Source of the DNA: JAGWAJ01 sp026707615
Lineage (GTDB): Bacteria > Acidobacteriota > Vicinamibacteria > Vicinamibacterales > UBA8438
Direction of reading: 5' to 3'
Length of the DNA stretch: 64,000 nt
Assembly: GCA_965207595.1 (NCBI GenBank)
Contig: CBDBMW010000009.1
Location: 248,001 to 312,000 of the forward strand
Shown piece after piece: positions 33,594 to 42,417 of this stretch. Each line of letters starts with the position of its first letter. The first letter of the stretch is position 1. The position numbers were made by a program, and so were the translations under genes. The notes below the pieces were generated by a model, which worked only from the letters and a program-made list of their open reading frames with translations, was not told where the DNA came from and did not search any database.

Positions 33594-36266
33594 TCAGCGA
33601 GTCAGCCGCGTCAGCCGATCGCGCAGCTCAGGGGATTCGGGCAGCGCCGCCAGGCCCGCCCGCAAGGCCTGCGCCGCCAGCGCCGGCTGGGACAGGCGCA
33701 CGTAGGCGTCCGCCAGCGCGAGATGGGCGGGCACCAGCGTCGGATCGAGGAAGACGGCGCTGCGCCAGGCGCTCGCCGACCGTCGATCGTCGTCGCGATA
33801 GGCGTGGACCCACCCCAGGAAGAACGCGGTGAGGGCGCGGCGCGGTGCGTCGGTGTCGGCCGCGAACGCCGCGTCGAGTGCTTCCGCCGCGCCCGCGTAG
33901 TCGCCCGCGGCGAAGCGCGCCAGGCCCCGCAGGGCGAGCTCTCCGAGCGCGCTCTCCGTCCCGGAGTCGGTGTCCGGGGGAGAGATCATCGCGCTCGCGC
34001 CCGGCCAGTCGTCCTGCTGCGCCCGCGCCAGCGCCGTGGCCGCCCGACCGCCCGGGACGACGGTGCCCAGAGAGGCGAGGTAGCGGCCGGCCAACCGGCC
34101 GCGCAGGACCTCGATCGCAGCGGGCCGGCCAGCGGAATCCCGCGCGAGCCGCGGACGCGACCCGTGGACGACGTCGAGCTCCCGCCGCACCTGCCGGACG
34201 GTCTCCCCGTCGCGTGACACTTCGATCTCCGCCACGTAGCGACCCGCGGGCAGCCCGTCGAGCGGGAGCTCGAACCGGACGACCCGGCTGCCGTCTCCGC
34301 GCCCCGCATCCGCGACGTCGAGATCGGCGGTACGGATCCGGCGGACGGCATCACCCTCGCCGGCCGCCCGGAGAGAGAACCGAACCCTGGCGGCGTCAAC
34401 CTCCGCGGGGGCGCCGTACAGCTCCACCACGCCGCTCAGGCCGTCGTCCGCGTACGCCGTTGCGCGCACCGGGAAGCGGTCGGCCGCCGGCCCGAGGACG
34501 ATGTCGCTGGACGACACGGCGGCCGCCGTCGCCGACAGCACCTCGAAGCGCCGGTCCGCGCTGCCGATCTGCCCCCCCGGCTCGCGAACCACGGCCCGCA
34601 TCAGGTAGGTCCCGGGCGGCGCCTCGAACTGTACCCGATAGGCTCCCCGCCCCACGGCGCGGCCGGGGACGGCGGCGGACGGCAGCGGGATGATGTCGCT
34701 GCCGCTCGCCACGGCCTGCCCCGTGCGCGCGTCCCGGACCACGAACACCACGTCCGCCGCGCGACCTGCCCGGGCGGCCGCCACCGGCAGCTCCGCTTCC
34801 AGGCTCAGGACGACGGTGGGCTGGACGGGCGTTGCGCCGCGCACAACGTAGGTCGTGTACTCGACGCGCAGCCCCTGCAGGGCGAACGGCGCGGCGAGCG
34901 CCGCGTCGATGGCCTGCCGGCGCCCGCGCGTCGCAGAACCGCCAGCCTCCAACGCGTAGCCGGTGCGCGTGCGGACGCGTGCCCCGGGTCGGGTGACCCG
35001 GACGGTGACCCTCCGGTAGTCGCCCCCGCCGCTGGCGTCGCCCGCCGGCTCGAAACCGACGATGTAGTGGTCCTCGGACCGGCTGCCGATGGCTTCGAGC
35101 ACGGTGTCCAGTCGGCTCGCGGCCCGGACGAAGAGGTCTCCGTCGGTCTCCGCGGCCAGCGTGCCGAGCGGCGACACCCGGCTCTCGATGGCCGTGAAGC
35201 GCTGGCCCCCGAACGCGTTCCGCTCCTCGATGCCCGAGTCGCGCCGGTTGATGTCGAGGGCGTGGACGGCGCTGTAGGACTGCGCCGCGGCGGCCGCCAC
35301 CCGTTCGAGGTCTCGCCCGACGTTGTCGCCGTGGAATCCCTCGGAGACCAGGATGACGTCCTTGCGGCCCTCGATCCGGCGCAGGGCTCGGATGAGGTCG
35401 GCGAACGTGTCGAGAAACTGGCGGGCCTGGGAGTCCGCCCGGTTCACGACCGAGCGGCTCGCATCCCGCACGTCCATCGCGCTGACGCCGAAGCCCGCCT
35501 CCTCGCTGAGGCGCAGCAGGACCTGCTGCAGGACCTCCCGGTTGCCGCGGTCGATCTCGAACGCCTCGAACTCCCGGATCTCGCCGATGCCGGTGAAGCG
35601 GGTCCGCTCGCGCGATCCGGACAGGTTTGGCAGGGCGGCGATCACCCGGTTCACGTCGCCCGTGAAGCCCACCCGGGCGCCGGGGCCGGGGAGGGCGTAC
35701 AGCGCGACACGGTCCCCGGGACGGACCCGGGAGCGGAGGAACCGTTCCACCGCCCGCCGGGCGACCTGCTCGTTCCGCGGGGAGATGTGCGACTGGTCGA
35801 ACGCGAAGACATAGAGGCGGCCGCGGGGTGCGCCGCGGTTGGTGGAGACGTCGCCGCCGACGGTGCGCCGCGCCGCTTCGGCGTAGGTGCCGAGCGGCGC
35901 CCGCACGTGCTGCAGGAGGGCGACCGGGCGCCGGACGCCCCCCTCCTCGATCTCCACTTCCTCGGCCCGGAGGTCCCGGATGGGACGGCCGCGCCCGTCG
36001 GTCACCTCGACGTCGAGGCGGGCCAGCTCCACCCCTGCCGTGAAGGCCGGCCCCTGCTGCGGTTGTTGCTGCTGCCGCGGCTGCTCTGCCGGTGGCTGCT
36101 CCGCCGGCGGCCGCGCCCTCGCGGCGGCCGACCCGACCGCGACCACGAGAACGCCGACCAGGCACGCCCGGCGGCCCGGACGTCTGCACCGCCGAACGCG
36201 CGATGCAGGAGTCCCGCTCCGGCCCAGGCGCCCGTCCCCCCCGTCAGGACGCGCGAAATCGCCCAC
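33594..36266 (-). CDS. VWFA-related Acidobacterial domain protein with TPR-like C-terminus
   Basis: The 890-residue protein has an N-terminal hydrophobic segment (about residues 34-50) followed by a Gln/Pro-rich linker. The region from about 75 to 330 is the acidobacterial von Willebrand A variant: FTAGVELARLDVEVTDGRGRPIRDLRAEEVEIEEGG, YVFAFDQSHISPRNEQVARRAVERFL, GRKDVILVSEGFHGDN. A central beta-sandwich region follows (GDYRRVTVRVTRPGARVRTRTGYAL), and the last 150 residues are helical, TPR-like repeats (ALRGLARFAAGDYAGAAEALDAAFAAD, SAWRSAVFLDPTLVPAHLALADAYVRLSQPALAAQALRAGL). It is periplasmic or membrane-anchored and probably binds proteins through a metal-dependent or degenerate adhesion site. 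The start codon is uncertain because the N-terminus is Arg/Gly-rich. Confidence 0.88.
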   Translation of the reverse strand: MGDFARPDGGDGRLGRSGTPASRVRRCRRPGRRACLVGVLVVAVGSAAARARPPAEQPPAEQPRQQQQPQQGPAFTAGVELARLDVEVTDGRGRPIRDLRAEEVEIEEGGVRRPVALLQHVRAPLGTYAEAARRTVGGDVSTNRGAPRGRLYVFAFDQSHISPRNEQVARRAVERFLRSRVRPGDRVALYALPGPGARVGFTGDVNRVIAALPNLSGSRERTRFTGIGEIREFEAFEIDRGNREVLQQVLLRLSEEAGFGVSAMDVRDASRSVVNRADSQARQFLDTFADLIRALRRIEGRKDVILVSEGFHGDNVGRDLERVAAAAAQSYSAVHALDINRRDSGIEERNAFGGQRFTAIESRVSPLGTLAAETDGDLFVRAASRLDTVLEAIGSRSEDHYIVGFEPAGDASGGGDYRRVTVRVTRPGARVRTRTGYALEAGGSATRGRRQAIDAALAAPFALQGLRVEYTTYVVRGATPVQPTVVLSLEAELPVAAARAGRAADVVFVVRDARTGQAVASGSDIIPLPSAAVPGRAVGRGAYRVQFEAPPGTYLMRAVVREPGGQIGSADRRFEVLSATAAAVSSSDIVLGPAADRFPVRATAYADDGLSGVVELYGAPAEVDAARVRFSLRAAGEGDAVRRIRTADLDVADAGRGDGSRVVRFELPLDGLPAGRYVAEIEVSRDGETVRQVRRELDVVHGSRPRLARDSAGRPAAIEVLRGRLAGRYLASLGTVVPGGRAATALARAQQDDWPGASAMISPPDTDSGTESALGELALRGLARFAAGDYAGAAEALDAAFAADTDAPRRALTAFFLGWVHAYRDDDRRSASAWRSAVFLDPTLVPAHLALADAYVRLSQPALAAQALRAGLAALPESPELRDRLTRLTR

Positions 36267-36351
36267 CGTTGCCCCCCTCGTCTACCGAGAAGACGCTCCG
36301 AGCCCCGGTGAGGTTCCCCCGCGCCAGGGGTGCGCGCGGCGGCCCCGGGCT

Positions 36352-36401
36352 GGAGTCTGCGCCCAGAACGTGCGATGAGCACTTCCGCCGGCGCAGACTC
36401 C
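36352..36401. repeat. Hairpin related to the CTAG-bounded repeat family
   Basis: GGAGTCTGCGC (36352-36362) and its exact reverse complement GCGCAGACTCC (36391-36401) enclose a 28-nt loop that starts CAGAACG, the same loop opening seen in the 109-bp elements at 52186-52399 and 58679-58787. The outer boundary reads CTGG at 36350-36353, a one-base variant of CTAG. The tail typical of those elements is not recognisable, so this is a partial or diverged copy. It lies upstream of the VWA gene start. Confidence 0.6.
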
Positions 36402-36420
36402 CAATGGGCCCGTGAGGGCG

Positions 36421-36441
36421 CGCCACCGCTCTCCGGTGGCG
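36421..36441. terminator. Short GC-rich hairpin between the serine hydrolase and VWA genes
   Basis: CGCCACCG (36421-36428) pairs perfectly with CGGTGGCG (36434-36441) around a 5-nt loop. It lies about 80 nt past the stop of the leftward serine hydrolase gene. There is no T-run, so it could be a weak or factor-dependent terminator or just a GC-rich chance hairpin. Confidence 0.3.
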
Positions 36442-36523
36442 AGCGGCGGCGCGACGGGCGTTCGTGTCGGCGGTCGGCGCTACGGTCCCGGCTCCGATCA
36501 TCGGCCCGCTCGCGGGGCCGCCG

Positions 36524-37843
36524 TCAGTCGACGATCGCCTGGTAGGTCAGGGTCGCCAGATCCTCCCGGATTCTGAGGTGGGTGTAGGGCCGGACCTGCG
36601 TCAGCATGATGCCGATGAGCTCCTCCGACGGGTCGACCCAGAAGATCGTGCCGAAGGCGCCGCCCCAGTAGTACGAGCCCTCCGACCGGGGGGTGGCGGA
36701 CGGCCCGAGGTCGGTCACGACGGCGTAGCCGAGCCCGAAGCCGTACCCGGGGCCGGCGAGCCAGATGCCGTAGTCGCCGGTGTGATTGGCGGTCATCAGC
36801 TCGATGGTCTTCCGGCTCAGCAACCGCACGCCGTCGAGCTCGCCGCCGTTCAGCATCATCTGGTGGAAGCGGAAGTAGTCGCGCGCGGTCGACACGAGGC
36901 CTCCCGCCCCGCTGAAGTAGACGTGCGGCTCGCGCACGAAACGGCTCTCCGCCGTCGGCGCCTCCGTCAGCACGATCTTCCCGTCGTCGCCCGGGCCGTA
37001 GAGGGCGGCGAAGCGGTCGAGCTTGGACTGCGGCAGGTAGAAGTGCGTGTCCGGCATGTCGAGCGGCTCGAAGATCCGCTCGCGGAAGAAGGCGTCGAGC
37101 GTCTGGCCGGACATCACCTCGACGAGCCGGCCCACGACGTCGGTCGCCCGCCCGTACTCCCAGCGGTCTCCCGGATGGAAGTTCAGGGGCAGGCGGGCCA
37201 GCCGCTTCACCATGTCCCCCACGGTGTCGGTCGGCTTGCGCTCCGCCGTCATCGCCTGGAAGTCGCTCTGGGTCAGGCCGCGGTAGGTGTTGGCCAACCC
37301 CGCCGTATGCGTCAGCACGTGCTGCACGGTGATGGGCCGCGCGGCCGGAACGAGCTTGTAGCGCCCGGCGATGCGCTCCTGCTCCGGCGACGGCACGGCG
37401 ACCTGCATCTCGGAGAACTCCGGCAGCCAGCGGGAGATCGGATCGCGGAGCTGGAAGTGCCCCTCCTCGTAGAGCATCATCAGCGCCACCGAGGCGACCG
37501 GCTTGGTCATCGACGCCATGCGAAAGACGGTGTCGTGGGTCATGGCGCGCTGCTGCTCGACATCCCGACGGCCGGCCGCCGAGAAGTGGACCACCTTGCC
37601 GCGGCGGGCGACCAGGGTCACGACGCCCGCCACGTCGCTGCGATCGACGTAGCCCTGCATGACCCGGTCGAGGCGCTCGAGCCGCTCCGACGACATGCCG
37701 ACCGACTCGGGCTCGGCCGTCGGCACGCCGTCCATCTCCGGCAGGTCCGCCGTCGCCCCCCGGAGCCCGGCGCCTGCCGTCATCAGGATTGCGGCCAGGC
37801 AGACCACGCCGTACATCGACCACCGTCCGGTTGACGTCTTCAT
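36524..37843 (-). CDS. Exported serine hydrolase, class C beta-lactamase-like (second paralogue)
   Basis: The 439-residue protein starts at the ATG at 37843, with GGAGGG 7-12 nt upstream and an export segment at about residues 10-30. The catalytic SxxK is SMTK at residues 111-114. Where the paralogue at 6748-8031 has YGYN, this one has WEYGRATD, so the Tyr is kept but the Asn of the second motif is replaced. Both share PESVGMSSERLERL and the RRG..V/IAY..A.G.RDV region, indicating duplication. It is likely an esterase or peptidase of the periplasm. The frame is open further upstream to 38413 but that part only shadows the YqgE gene. Confidence 0.9.
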   Translation of the reverse strand: MKTSTGRWSMYGVVCLAAILMTAGAGLRGATADLPEMDGVPTAEPESVGMSSERLERLDRVMQGYVDRSDVAGVVTLVARRGKVVHFSAAGRRDVEQQRAMTHDTVFRMASMTKPVASVALMMLYEEGHFQLRDPISRWLPEFSEMQVAVPSPEQERIAGRYKLVPAARPITVQHVLTHTAGLANTYRGLTQSDFQAMTAERKPTDTVGDMVKRLARLPLNFHPGDRWEYGRATDVVGRLVEVMSGQTLDAFFRERIFEPLDMPDTHFYLPQSKLDRFAALYGPGDDGKIVLTEAPTAESRFVREPHVYFSGAGGLVSTARDYFRFHQMMLNGGELDGVRLLSRKTIELMTANHTGDYGIWLAGPGYGFGLGYAVVTDLGPSATPRSEGSYYWGGAFGTIFWVDPSEELIGIMLTQVRPYTHLRIREDLATLTYQAIVD

Positions 37844-37944
37844 CGATTCCCTCCGTGCCGGAGTGTCTCCAGCCGCGCCGGCCGCTCGCCCGTCGGCTCG
37901 CCGCGCGGTAGCCTGCCCGCCGGGGCAGGGGCCAGGGGTCTCAG

Positions 37945-38517
37945 CTAGTGCACGCCGCCGCCGCCCATCTGCAGCAACGAGGGGTCGGCCCCCATGCGCC
38001 GCAGCGTCGCCTCCCAGAGCTCGTTCGCCTCGTTGTCGAAGATGAGGTCGGGATCGACCTCTGCGTGCAGCCAGGCCGACGCCGCCAGCTCGCGGTCGAG
38101 CTGCCCCGCGTCCCATCCCGCGTAACCGGTCAGCAGGCGCGTGCGGGGAGGCGGCGGGGCCTCCAGGAAGCGCCGCAAAAGGCTCGGCGAAGTCGACAGG
38201 AAGACACCGTCGCAGACCCGGACCGATTCGGCATCGGCCGGCTCCGTGCCCATGAGAATCCAGCCGCGCTCGCGCTCGACCGGGCCGCCTATCCAGAGCT
38301 CGAGGTCGCTGGTGGCGTTCACCGGCGGGGTCAGGCGGACGACGTCGGCCGCCGGGGTGTCGGTCGGCCGGTTCAGCACCAGGCCGAAGGCGCCATGCTT
38401 GCCATGCTCGCACAGCAGGATGACCGCGCGCCGGAAGTTCGGGTCGTTGAGCTGCGGCATCGACACCAGCAGCGACGGGGCCAGCGAGGGGTTCGGTTTC
38501 CTGCCTTCGTCGTTCAT
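37945..38517 (-). CDS. YqgE/AlgH family protein
   Basis: The 190-residue protein has the family opening LAPSLLVSMPQLNDPNFRRAVILLCEHGKHGAFGLVLNRPTD and later WIGGPVERERGWILMG, LLTGYAGWDAGQLDRELAASAWLHAEVDPDLIFD, and ends in Gly-rich MGGGGVH. YqgE/AlgH proteins are small alpha/beta proteins, in some gammaproteobacteria linked to alginate gene regulation; the molecular function is unresolved. ATG 38517 gives the usual family length; ATG 38544 would add nine residues. It is about 100 nt upstream of the serine hydrolase on the same strand. Confidence 0.92.
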   Translation of the reverse strand: MNDEGRKPNPSLAPSLLVSMPQLNDPNFRRAVILLCEHGKHGAFGLVLNRPTDTPAADVVRLTPPVNATSDLELWIGGPVERERGWILMGTEPADAESVRVCDGVFLSTSPSLLRRFLEAPPPPRTRLLTGYAGWDAGQLDRELAASAWLHAEVDPDLIFDNEANELWEATLRRMGADPSLLQMGGGGVH

Positions 38518-38657
38518 CGCGCCTGCCCCGGGGGTCCGGTTCATTCTCTCACGATCCGTCTTCCGCTCCCACGCCCCGCGGGGCGGGGCCCGTTGCCGGG
38601 GCGGAGCTTGCGCGGCGCACTACGATTGCACGGACGGAGGAAGGAGAAGGACCGCTC

Positions 38658-39890
38658 ATGACCCCACGCCGACCGCTCTCACTGGCCGCCGCCGCGGTCA
38701 CGCTGACGCTCTCCGCCGCCGCCGTCGCGCTCGCGCAGGATGCTCCGGTCACGCTGCGGGCCGGGCTCCTCATCGACGGCGCGGGCGACACCCGGTCCAG
38801 GGCCCGCGTCGTCGTGAACGACGGCACGATCACGCGGGTCGACGGGTTGCGCGGCGCGGTGAGCTACGACCTCTCCGACCTCACGCTGATGCCCGGGTGG
38901 ATCGACACCCACGTCCACCTGACGTCGCACTTCGGCGCCGACGGACGGCTGCACCAGGGGGAAGGCGGCGATGCGGACGCCACGCGGACGATGCTGCACG
39001 CCGTCGGCAACGCGTACCGCACGCTGATGGGCGGCTTCACGACCGTCCAGAGCCTCGGGAGCCCCCTCGATGCCGAGCTGCGCGACGCGATCGCCCGCGG
39101 CGACGTGCCGGGGCCCCGCGTGCTGACCTCGCTCCGGGCCGTGACCGCCGCCACCGGCGACGCCGAGGCGATACGCGCGCACGTCCGACGGCTCAAGGCC
39201 GACGGCGCCGACGTCGTGAAGATGTTCGCCTCCGGCAGCATCCGGGAGGGCGGCCTCCGGGCGCTCAGCGACGAGCAGATCGAGGCCGCCTGCGACGAGG
39301 GCCGGGCGCAGGGCCTGCGCGTCGCCGTCCACGCCTACGGCTCGGAGGTCGTGAGCGCCGTGGCCCGCGCCGGCTGCACGTCGATCGAGCACGGCAACCG
39401 ATTCGATGCCGACACCATCGCCCTGCTCGCCGAGCAGGGCACCTTCCTCGGGTTCCACGTCGGCCTGCTGTGGGACAACTACGCCGTCAACCGCGAGCGG
39501 TTCATCGGCATCGGCAACTACACCCCGGAGGGGTTCGCGCGGATGAGCCAGGCCCGGCGCATCGGGCTGCGCACGTTCCGCGAGACCCTCCGGAACCCGG
39601 ACGTCGAGATCGTCTTCGGCACGGACGCGGTGGCCGGCTCGCACGGCCGCAACGTCGAGGAGTTCATCGTCCGCATCAACGAGGGCGGCCAGCGGCCGAT
39701 GGACGCCATCGTCTCCGCTACGTCGCGCGCCGCCCGCTCGCTGGGCCTCGGCGACCGGCTCGGGCAGGTGGCCCCCGGCTTCATCGCCGACCTCGTGGCC
39801 GTCGACGGCAATCCGCTCGAGGACATCGGCGCGCTGCGCCGGGTCCGGTTCGTGATGAAGGACGGCGTCGTGTACCGCTACGAGCCGTAG
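38658..39890 (+). CDS. Exported amidohydrolase family protein
   Basis: The 410-residue protein has a signal peptide (about 1-27, ending ALAQD) and the metal-dependent amidohydrolase fold: GWIDTHVHLTSHFG (the HxH metal pair), the KMFASGS strand with the Lys often carboxylated, VAVHAYG and SIEHGN (His ligands) and GTDAVAGSHGRN (Asp). It ends with the usual LGQVAPGFIADLVAVDGNPLEDI composite domain. This is the imidazolonepropionase/prolidase-like group, widespread as secreted enzymes in Acidobacteriota, probably hydrolysing a dipeptide or cyclic amide. A GGAGGAAGGAGAAGG stretch upstream is a strong ribosome-binding region. Confidence 0.9.
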   Translation: MTPRRPLSLAAAAVTLTLSAAAVALAQDAPVTLRAGLLIDGAGDTRSRARVVVNDGTITRVDGLRGAVSYDLSDLTLMPGWIDTHVHLTSHFGADGRLHQGEGGDADATRTMLHAVGNAYRTLMGGFTTVQSLGSPLDAELRDAIARGDVPGPRVLTSLRAVTAATGDAEAIRAHVRRLKADGADVVKMFASGSIREGGLRALSDEQIEAACDEGRAQGLRVAVHAYGSEVVSAVARAGCTSIEHGNRFDADTIALLAEQGTFLGFHVGLLWDNYAVNRERFIGIGNYTPEGFARMSQARRIGLRTFRETLRNPDVEIVFGTDAVAGSHGRNVEEFIVRINEGGQRPMDAIVSATSRAARSLGLGDRLGQVAPGFIADLVAVDGNPLEDIGALRRVRFVMKDGVVYRYEP

Positions 39891-40029
39891 CCCACCATCG
39901 GTCGCCTGACGGCTCCGCCTGGTGCTCGCCGCCGGTCCGGGTACATCGGCGGGCGGTCGGATCGTGACGGCACCCGGCAGTTCGCGGCCCAGGACCCGGA
40001 CCGGGAAGACCTCGTCTCCGCCGACGAGA

Positions 40030-41097
40030 TCACGATCGCATCGACTTCGGTCTCGGCGCGCCCTGCCGGCGGGCCCAGGCGATGTGCTCGGTCACGAGGG
40101 GTTCGGCGCGCGACGCCGTCTCGGGTGTCGCCGGCTCGGCGAGGGCGGCCGCGCTCTCCGTGGTCCCGCTGTTGCCGAGCGCGACGGCCACGTTGCGGCG
40201 GAGTCCGGGCAGCTTCGCTCGGGACATCGCGCTCCGCTTCAGGAGCCCGCCCAGACTCTTGTCCGGCTGGCGCCAGAGGTCGGCGAGCCGCGGGTTGTCG
40301 AGCGCCGGGACGGGCTGCCACACCGGGTCCGCCGACCGGGCCGGCGCCGTGTTGTACGGACAGACGTCCTGGCAGATGTCGCAGCCGTAGACGTGCGTCC
40401 CGACCTCGGAGCGCCGCTCCTCGGGGATCGGTCCGCGGAGCTCGATGGTCAGGTACGACAGGCAGCGCGTGGCGTCGAGGACCCAGGGCTCGCGAAAGGC
40501 ATCGGTGGGGCAGGCTTCCAGGCAGAGCGTGCAGGTGCCGCACTGGTCGAGCTGCGGCGCGTCGGCGGCGAGCGGCAGGCTGGTGATGATCTCCGACAGG
40601 AAAAGCCAGGAGCCCTTCTCGGGGTGGATGAGGCACGTGTTCTTGCCAATCCAGCCGAGCCCGGCGTACTGCGCGTAGACGCGCTCCTGCACGGGGCCGG
40701 TATCGACGTAGCAGCGCGCCTCGAACGGCTCGCCGGCGGCCGAGCGCATCCGCTCCAGCAGCTTCTCCATGCGGCGGCCGAGGACGTCGTGATAGTCCTC
40801 GCCCCAGGCGTAGCGCGAGATGAGCGCCGCGTCCGGGTCGTCCACCTCGGTCGAGTAGCGACGTTCCGTGTTGTAGACCGTGCCGAGGGCGACGACGGAC
40901 CGGGCCGCGGGTACCACGCGGCGGACGTCGGCCCGCCGGCGCGCCGTCCGGGCCATGTAGCCCATCTCGCCCGCGTAGCCCCGCTCCAGCCAGTCGTCCA
41001 GGAAGCGCAGCTCGGGGAACGCCTCGGCCGGGGCGACCCCGCACAGGTCGAACCCCACCTCCCGCGCAAGCTCCTTGACGGTGTCCGCGGTCAGCAT
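40030..41097 (-). CDS. queG: Epoxyqueuosine reductase QueG
   Basis: The 355-residue protein catalyses the last step of queuosine tRNA modification, reducing epoxyqueuosine with cobalamin. Its N-terminal part (KELAREVGFDLCGVAPAEAF, LPRFLDDWLERGYAGEMGYMAR-like region, RSVVALGTVYN) and AGLGWIGKNTCLIHPEKGSWLFLSEIIT are diagnostic. Two [4Fe-4S] clusters are given by CGTCTLCLEACPTDAF and CDICQDVCPYN. A HEAT-like C-terminal tail (RNVAVALGNSG) follows. ATG 41097 (LTADTVKELAREVGF) is the natural start; the open frame upstream to 41487 is non-conserved. It is monocistronic and convergent with the amidohydrolase gene. Confidence 0.95.
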   Translation of the reverse strand: MLTADTVKELAREVGFDLCGVAPAEAFPELRFLDDWLERGYAGEMGYMARTARRRADVRRVVPAARSVVALGTVYNTERRYSTEVDDPDAALISRYAWGEDYHDVLGRRMEKLLERMRSAAGEPFEARCYVDTGPVQERVYAQYAGLGWIGKNTCLIHPEKGSWLFLSEIITSLPLAADAPQLDQCGTCTLCLEACPTDAFREPWVLDATRCLSYLTIELRGPIPEERRSEVGTHVYGCDICQDVCPYNTAPARSADPVWQPVPALDNPRLADLWRQPDKSLGGLLKRSAMSRAKLPGLRRNVAVALGNSGTTESAAALAEPATPETASRAEPLVTEHIAWARRQGAPRPKSMRS

Positions 41098-41284
41098 GCT
41101 CTCGCCTCCAGCATAGGAGAATCCTCCTTGGCGGCGGGCGCGGGTCACGGTGGCGGGAGGGCTGCGAGGTTCTCCGGAATCGCCGGTGGCGCGCGCGGCG
41201 TCGTGTACGATTCCTGCCGGCGGCGGCCGGCTCCGGTCGCGCGTGCTCGCCGGGGACGCCCGGAACAACCCAGGAGAGAGACTC

Positions 41285-42220
41285 ATGCGAACCACCCTCC
41301 CTCGGCTGGCCCTCGCCGCGGCCTGCGCCCTGGCCGTTGCGCCCTCGGCGCCCGTGCTCGGACAACAGGATCCGGATGCGGCGCCCCGGAACGGACTCGT
41401 CAGGCTTCTGGACGAGGACCAGGTCGCCTTCGGGCGCACGGTCGACGCCCGCGCCGACCCCGTGGCGCTCGCGGCCAACGACGACATCGACTTCGTCTTC
41501 TACGACATGGAGCACGGCCCCTACGACGTCACCACGCTGCGCACCTGGATGCAGTGGCTCATGGACCCCGGCACGATTGCCGCGGCGGGCGACGCGATGG
41601 CCGGCAAGTCCGTCATCGTGCGGATTCCGGCGACCGGCCGCGAGCTCGAGCCGAACATCTGGATGGTCAAGCAGGTGCTCGACGTGGGTGCGCACGGCAT
41701 CATCTTCCCCACCATCGAGACGCCGGAGCAGGCGCTGCTGGCCGTCCGCGCCATGCGCTACCCGCAGCGGATCGGCGCGCCGGACCGGGAGCCCGCGGGG
41801 CTGCGGGGCACCAATCCCGGACTCGCGGCGCGCTACTGGGGCCTGTCGGTGCCGGACTACATCGAACGGGCGGACGTCTGGCGCCTCGACCCGCCGAACG
41901 GCAACCTGCTGCCCTGGATCCTCATCGAGAGCCCGCTCGGCGTGGCCAACGTGCGCGAGATCGCGCGCCAGCTCAGCGAGCGCAACATCGGCGCGGTGCT
42001 GTTCGCCGGCTCCGCGACCGGCGGCGACATGCTGAACACCCACGGCGGCAGCCTGGAGGCCGTGGCGCAGGGCATCGAGACGGTGCTCGCCGCCGGGAGG
42101 GAGTTCGGCCTCCCCGTGGCCATGACCAGCACGACCGACATGACGACGCGCATCGAGCAGGGCGCCCGCCTCTTCACGGGCGGCGTGACCTCCGCCCTCC
42201 GGCGGGAGGCCGGGCGCTAG
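41285..42220 (+). CDS. Exported HpcH/HpaI aldolase-like protein
   Basis: The 311-residue protein has a signal peptide (about residues 1-26, ending APVLGQ), which is unusual for this normally cytosolic aldolase family. Catalytic landmarks kept are FYDMEHGPYD (His77), VRIPATGR (Arg113), IETPEQALLAVRAMRYPQR and LIESPLGVANV (Glu215). The usual metal-binding Asp in the G-P-x-D-L-S loop is not evident: the corresponding stretch reads AGSATGGDML, whereas the paralogue at the left edge of the window keeps APGDLG. Activity may therefore be altered. CAGGAGAG precedes ATG 41285. Its TAG stop is part of a CTAG that begins the repeat element at 42217. Confidence 0.88.
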   Translation: MRTTLPRLALAAACALAVAPSAPVLGQQDPDAAPRNGLVRLLDEDQVAFGRTVDARADPVALAANDDIDFVFYDMEHGPYDVTTLRTWMQWLMDPGTIAAAGDAMAGKSVIVRIPATGRELEPNIWMVKQVLDVGAHGIIFPTIETPEQALLAVRAMRYPQRIGAPDREPAGLRGTNPGLAARYWGLSVPDYIERADVWRLDPPNGNLLPWILIESPLGVANVREIARQLSERNIGAVLFAGSATGGDMLNTHGGSLEAVAQGIETVLAAGREFGLPVAMTSTTDMTTRIEQGARLFTGGVTSALRREAGR

Positions 42221-42304
42221 GAGTCTGCGCCGTAGAACGGCGCGGACTCCTGAAGGATTGGGTTGGGCGCCGAGCGGAGCCGCAGGCGACGAACGGCGGG
42301 CTAG
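42217..42304. repeat. CTAG-bounded hairpin repeat, 88-bp type (copy 1)
   Basis: The element runs from CTAG (42217-42220) to CTAG (42301-42304). Its left half is a hairpin: AGGAGTCTGCGCCG (42219-42232), loop TAGAA, CGGCGCGGACTCCT (42238-42251), with 13 of 14 pairs. The right 49 nt (42252-42300) are conserved between copies and start GAAGGATTGGGTTGGGCG. The left CTAG contains the stop codon of the aldolase-like gene. The right CTAG is shared with the next element. Confidence 0.85.
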
Positions 42305-42417
42305 GAGTCTGCGCCGTGGAACGCTTTTGGGCAAGATCGCCCACTATATGTTGCGTGCATCGATAATCCCAAGCGCATCATGTTGGGGCGAAGATATCCT
42401 GCGGCGCAGACTCCTAG
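42301..42417. repeat. CTAG-bounded element with 16-bp perfect terminal inverted repeats and an AT-richer core
   Basis: The 117-bp element has perfect 16-bp ends, CTAGGAGTCTGCGCCG (42301-42316) and its exact reverse complement (42402-42417). The 85-nt interior (42317-42401) is visibly lower in GC than the surroundings and contains a GGGC-N6-GCCC hairpin (42329-42342) and ATG/TTG-rich sequence without a credible ORF. In other copies the same arms enclose only 5 or 23 nt, so this interior is an insertion or a distinct cargo. It shares both CTAG ends with neighbouring elements. Confidence 0.8.

Noticed and set aside
33511..33600. Near-identical GCCGAGTC.ATCGCTC segments in the 3' region between the metalloprotease and VWA genes
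   Set aside because: Two imperfect copies of about 16 nt, 71 nt apart, without symmetry or boundaries; not enough to call a repeat element.
42219..42417. CRISPR-like or retron-like array at the repeat cluster
   Set aside because: Units are unequal, joined at CTAG without unique spacers, and there are no cas or reverse transcriptase genes. MITE/REP behaviour explains the layout better.
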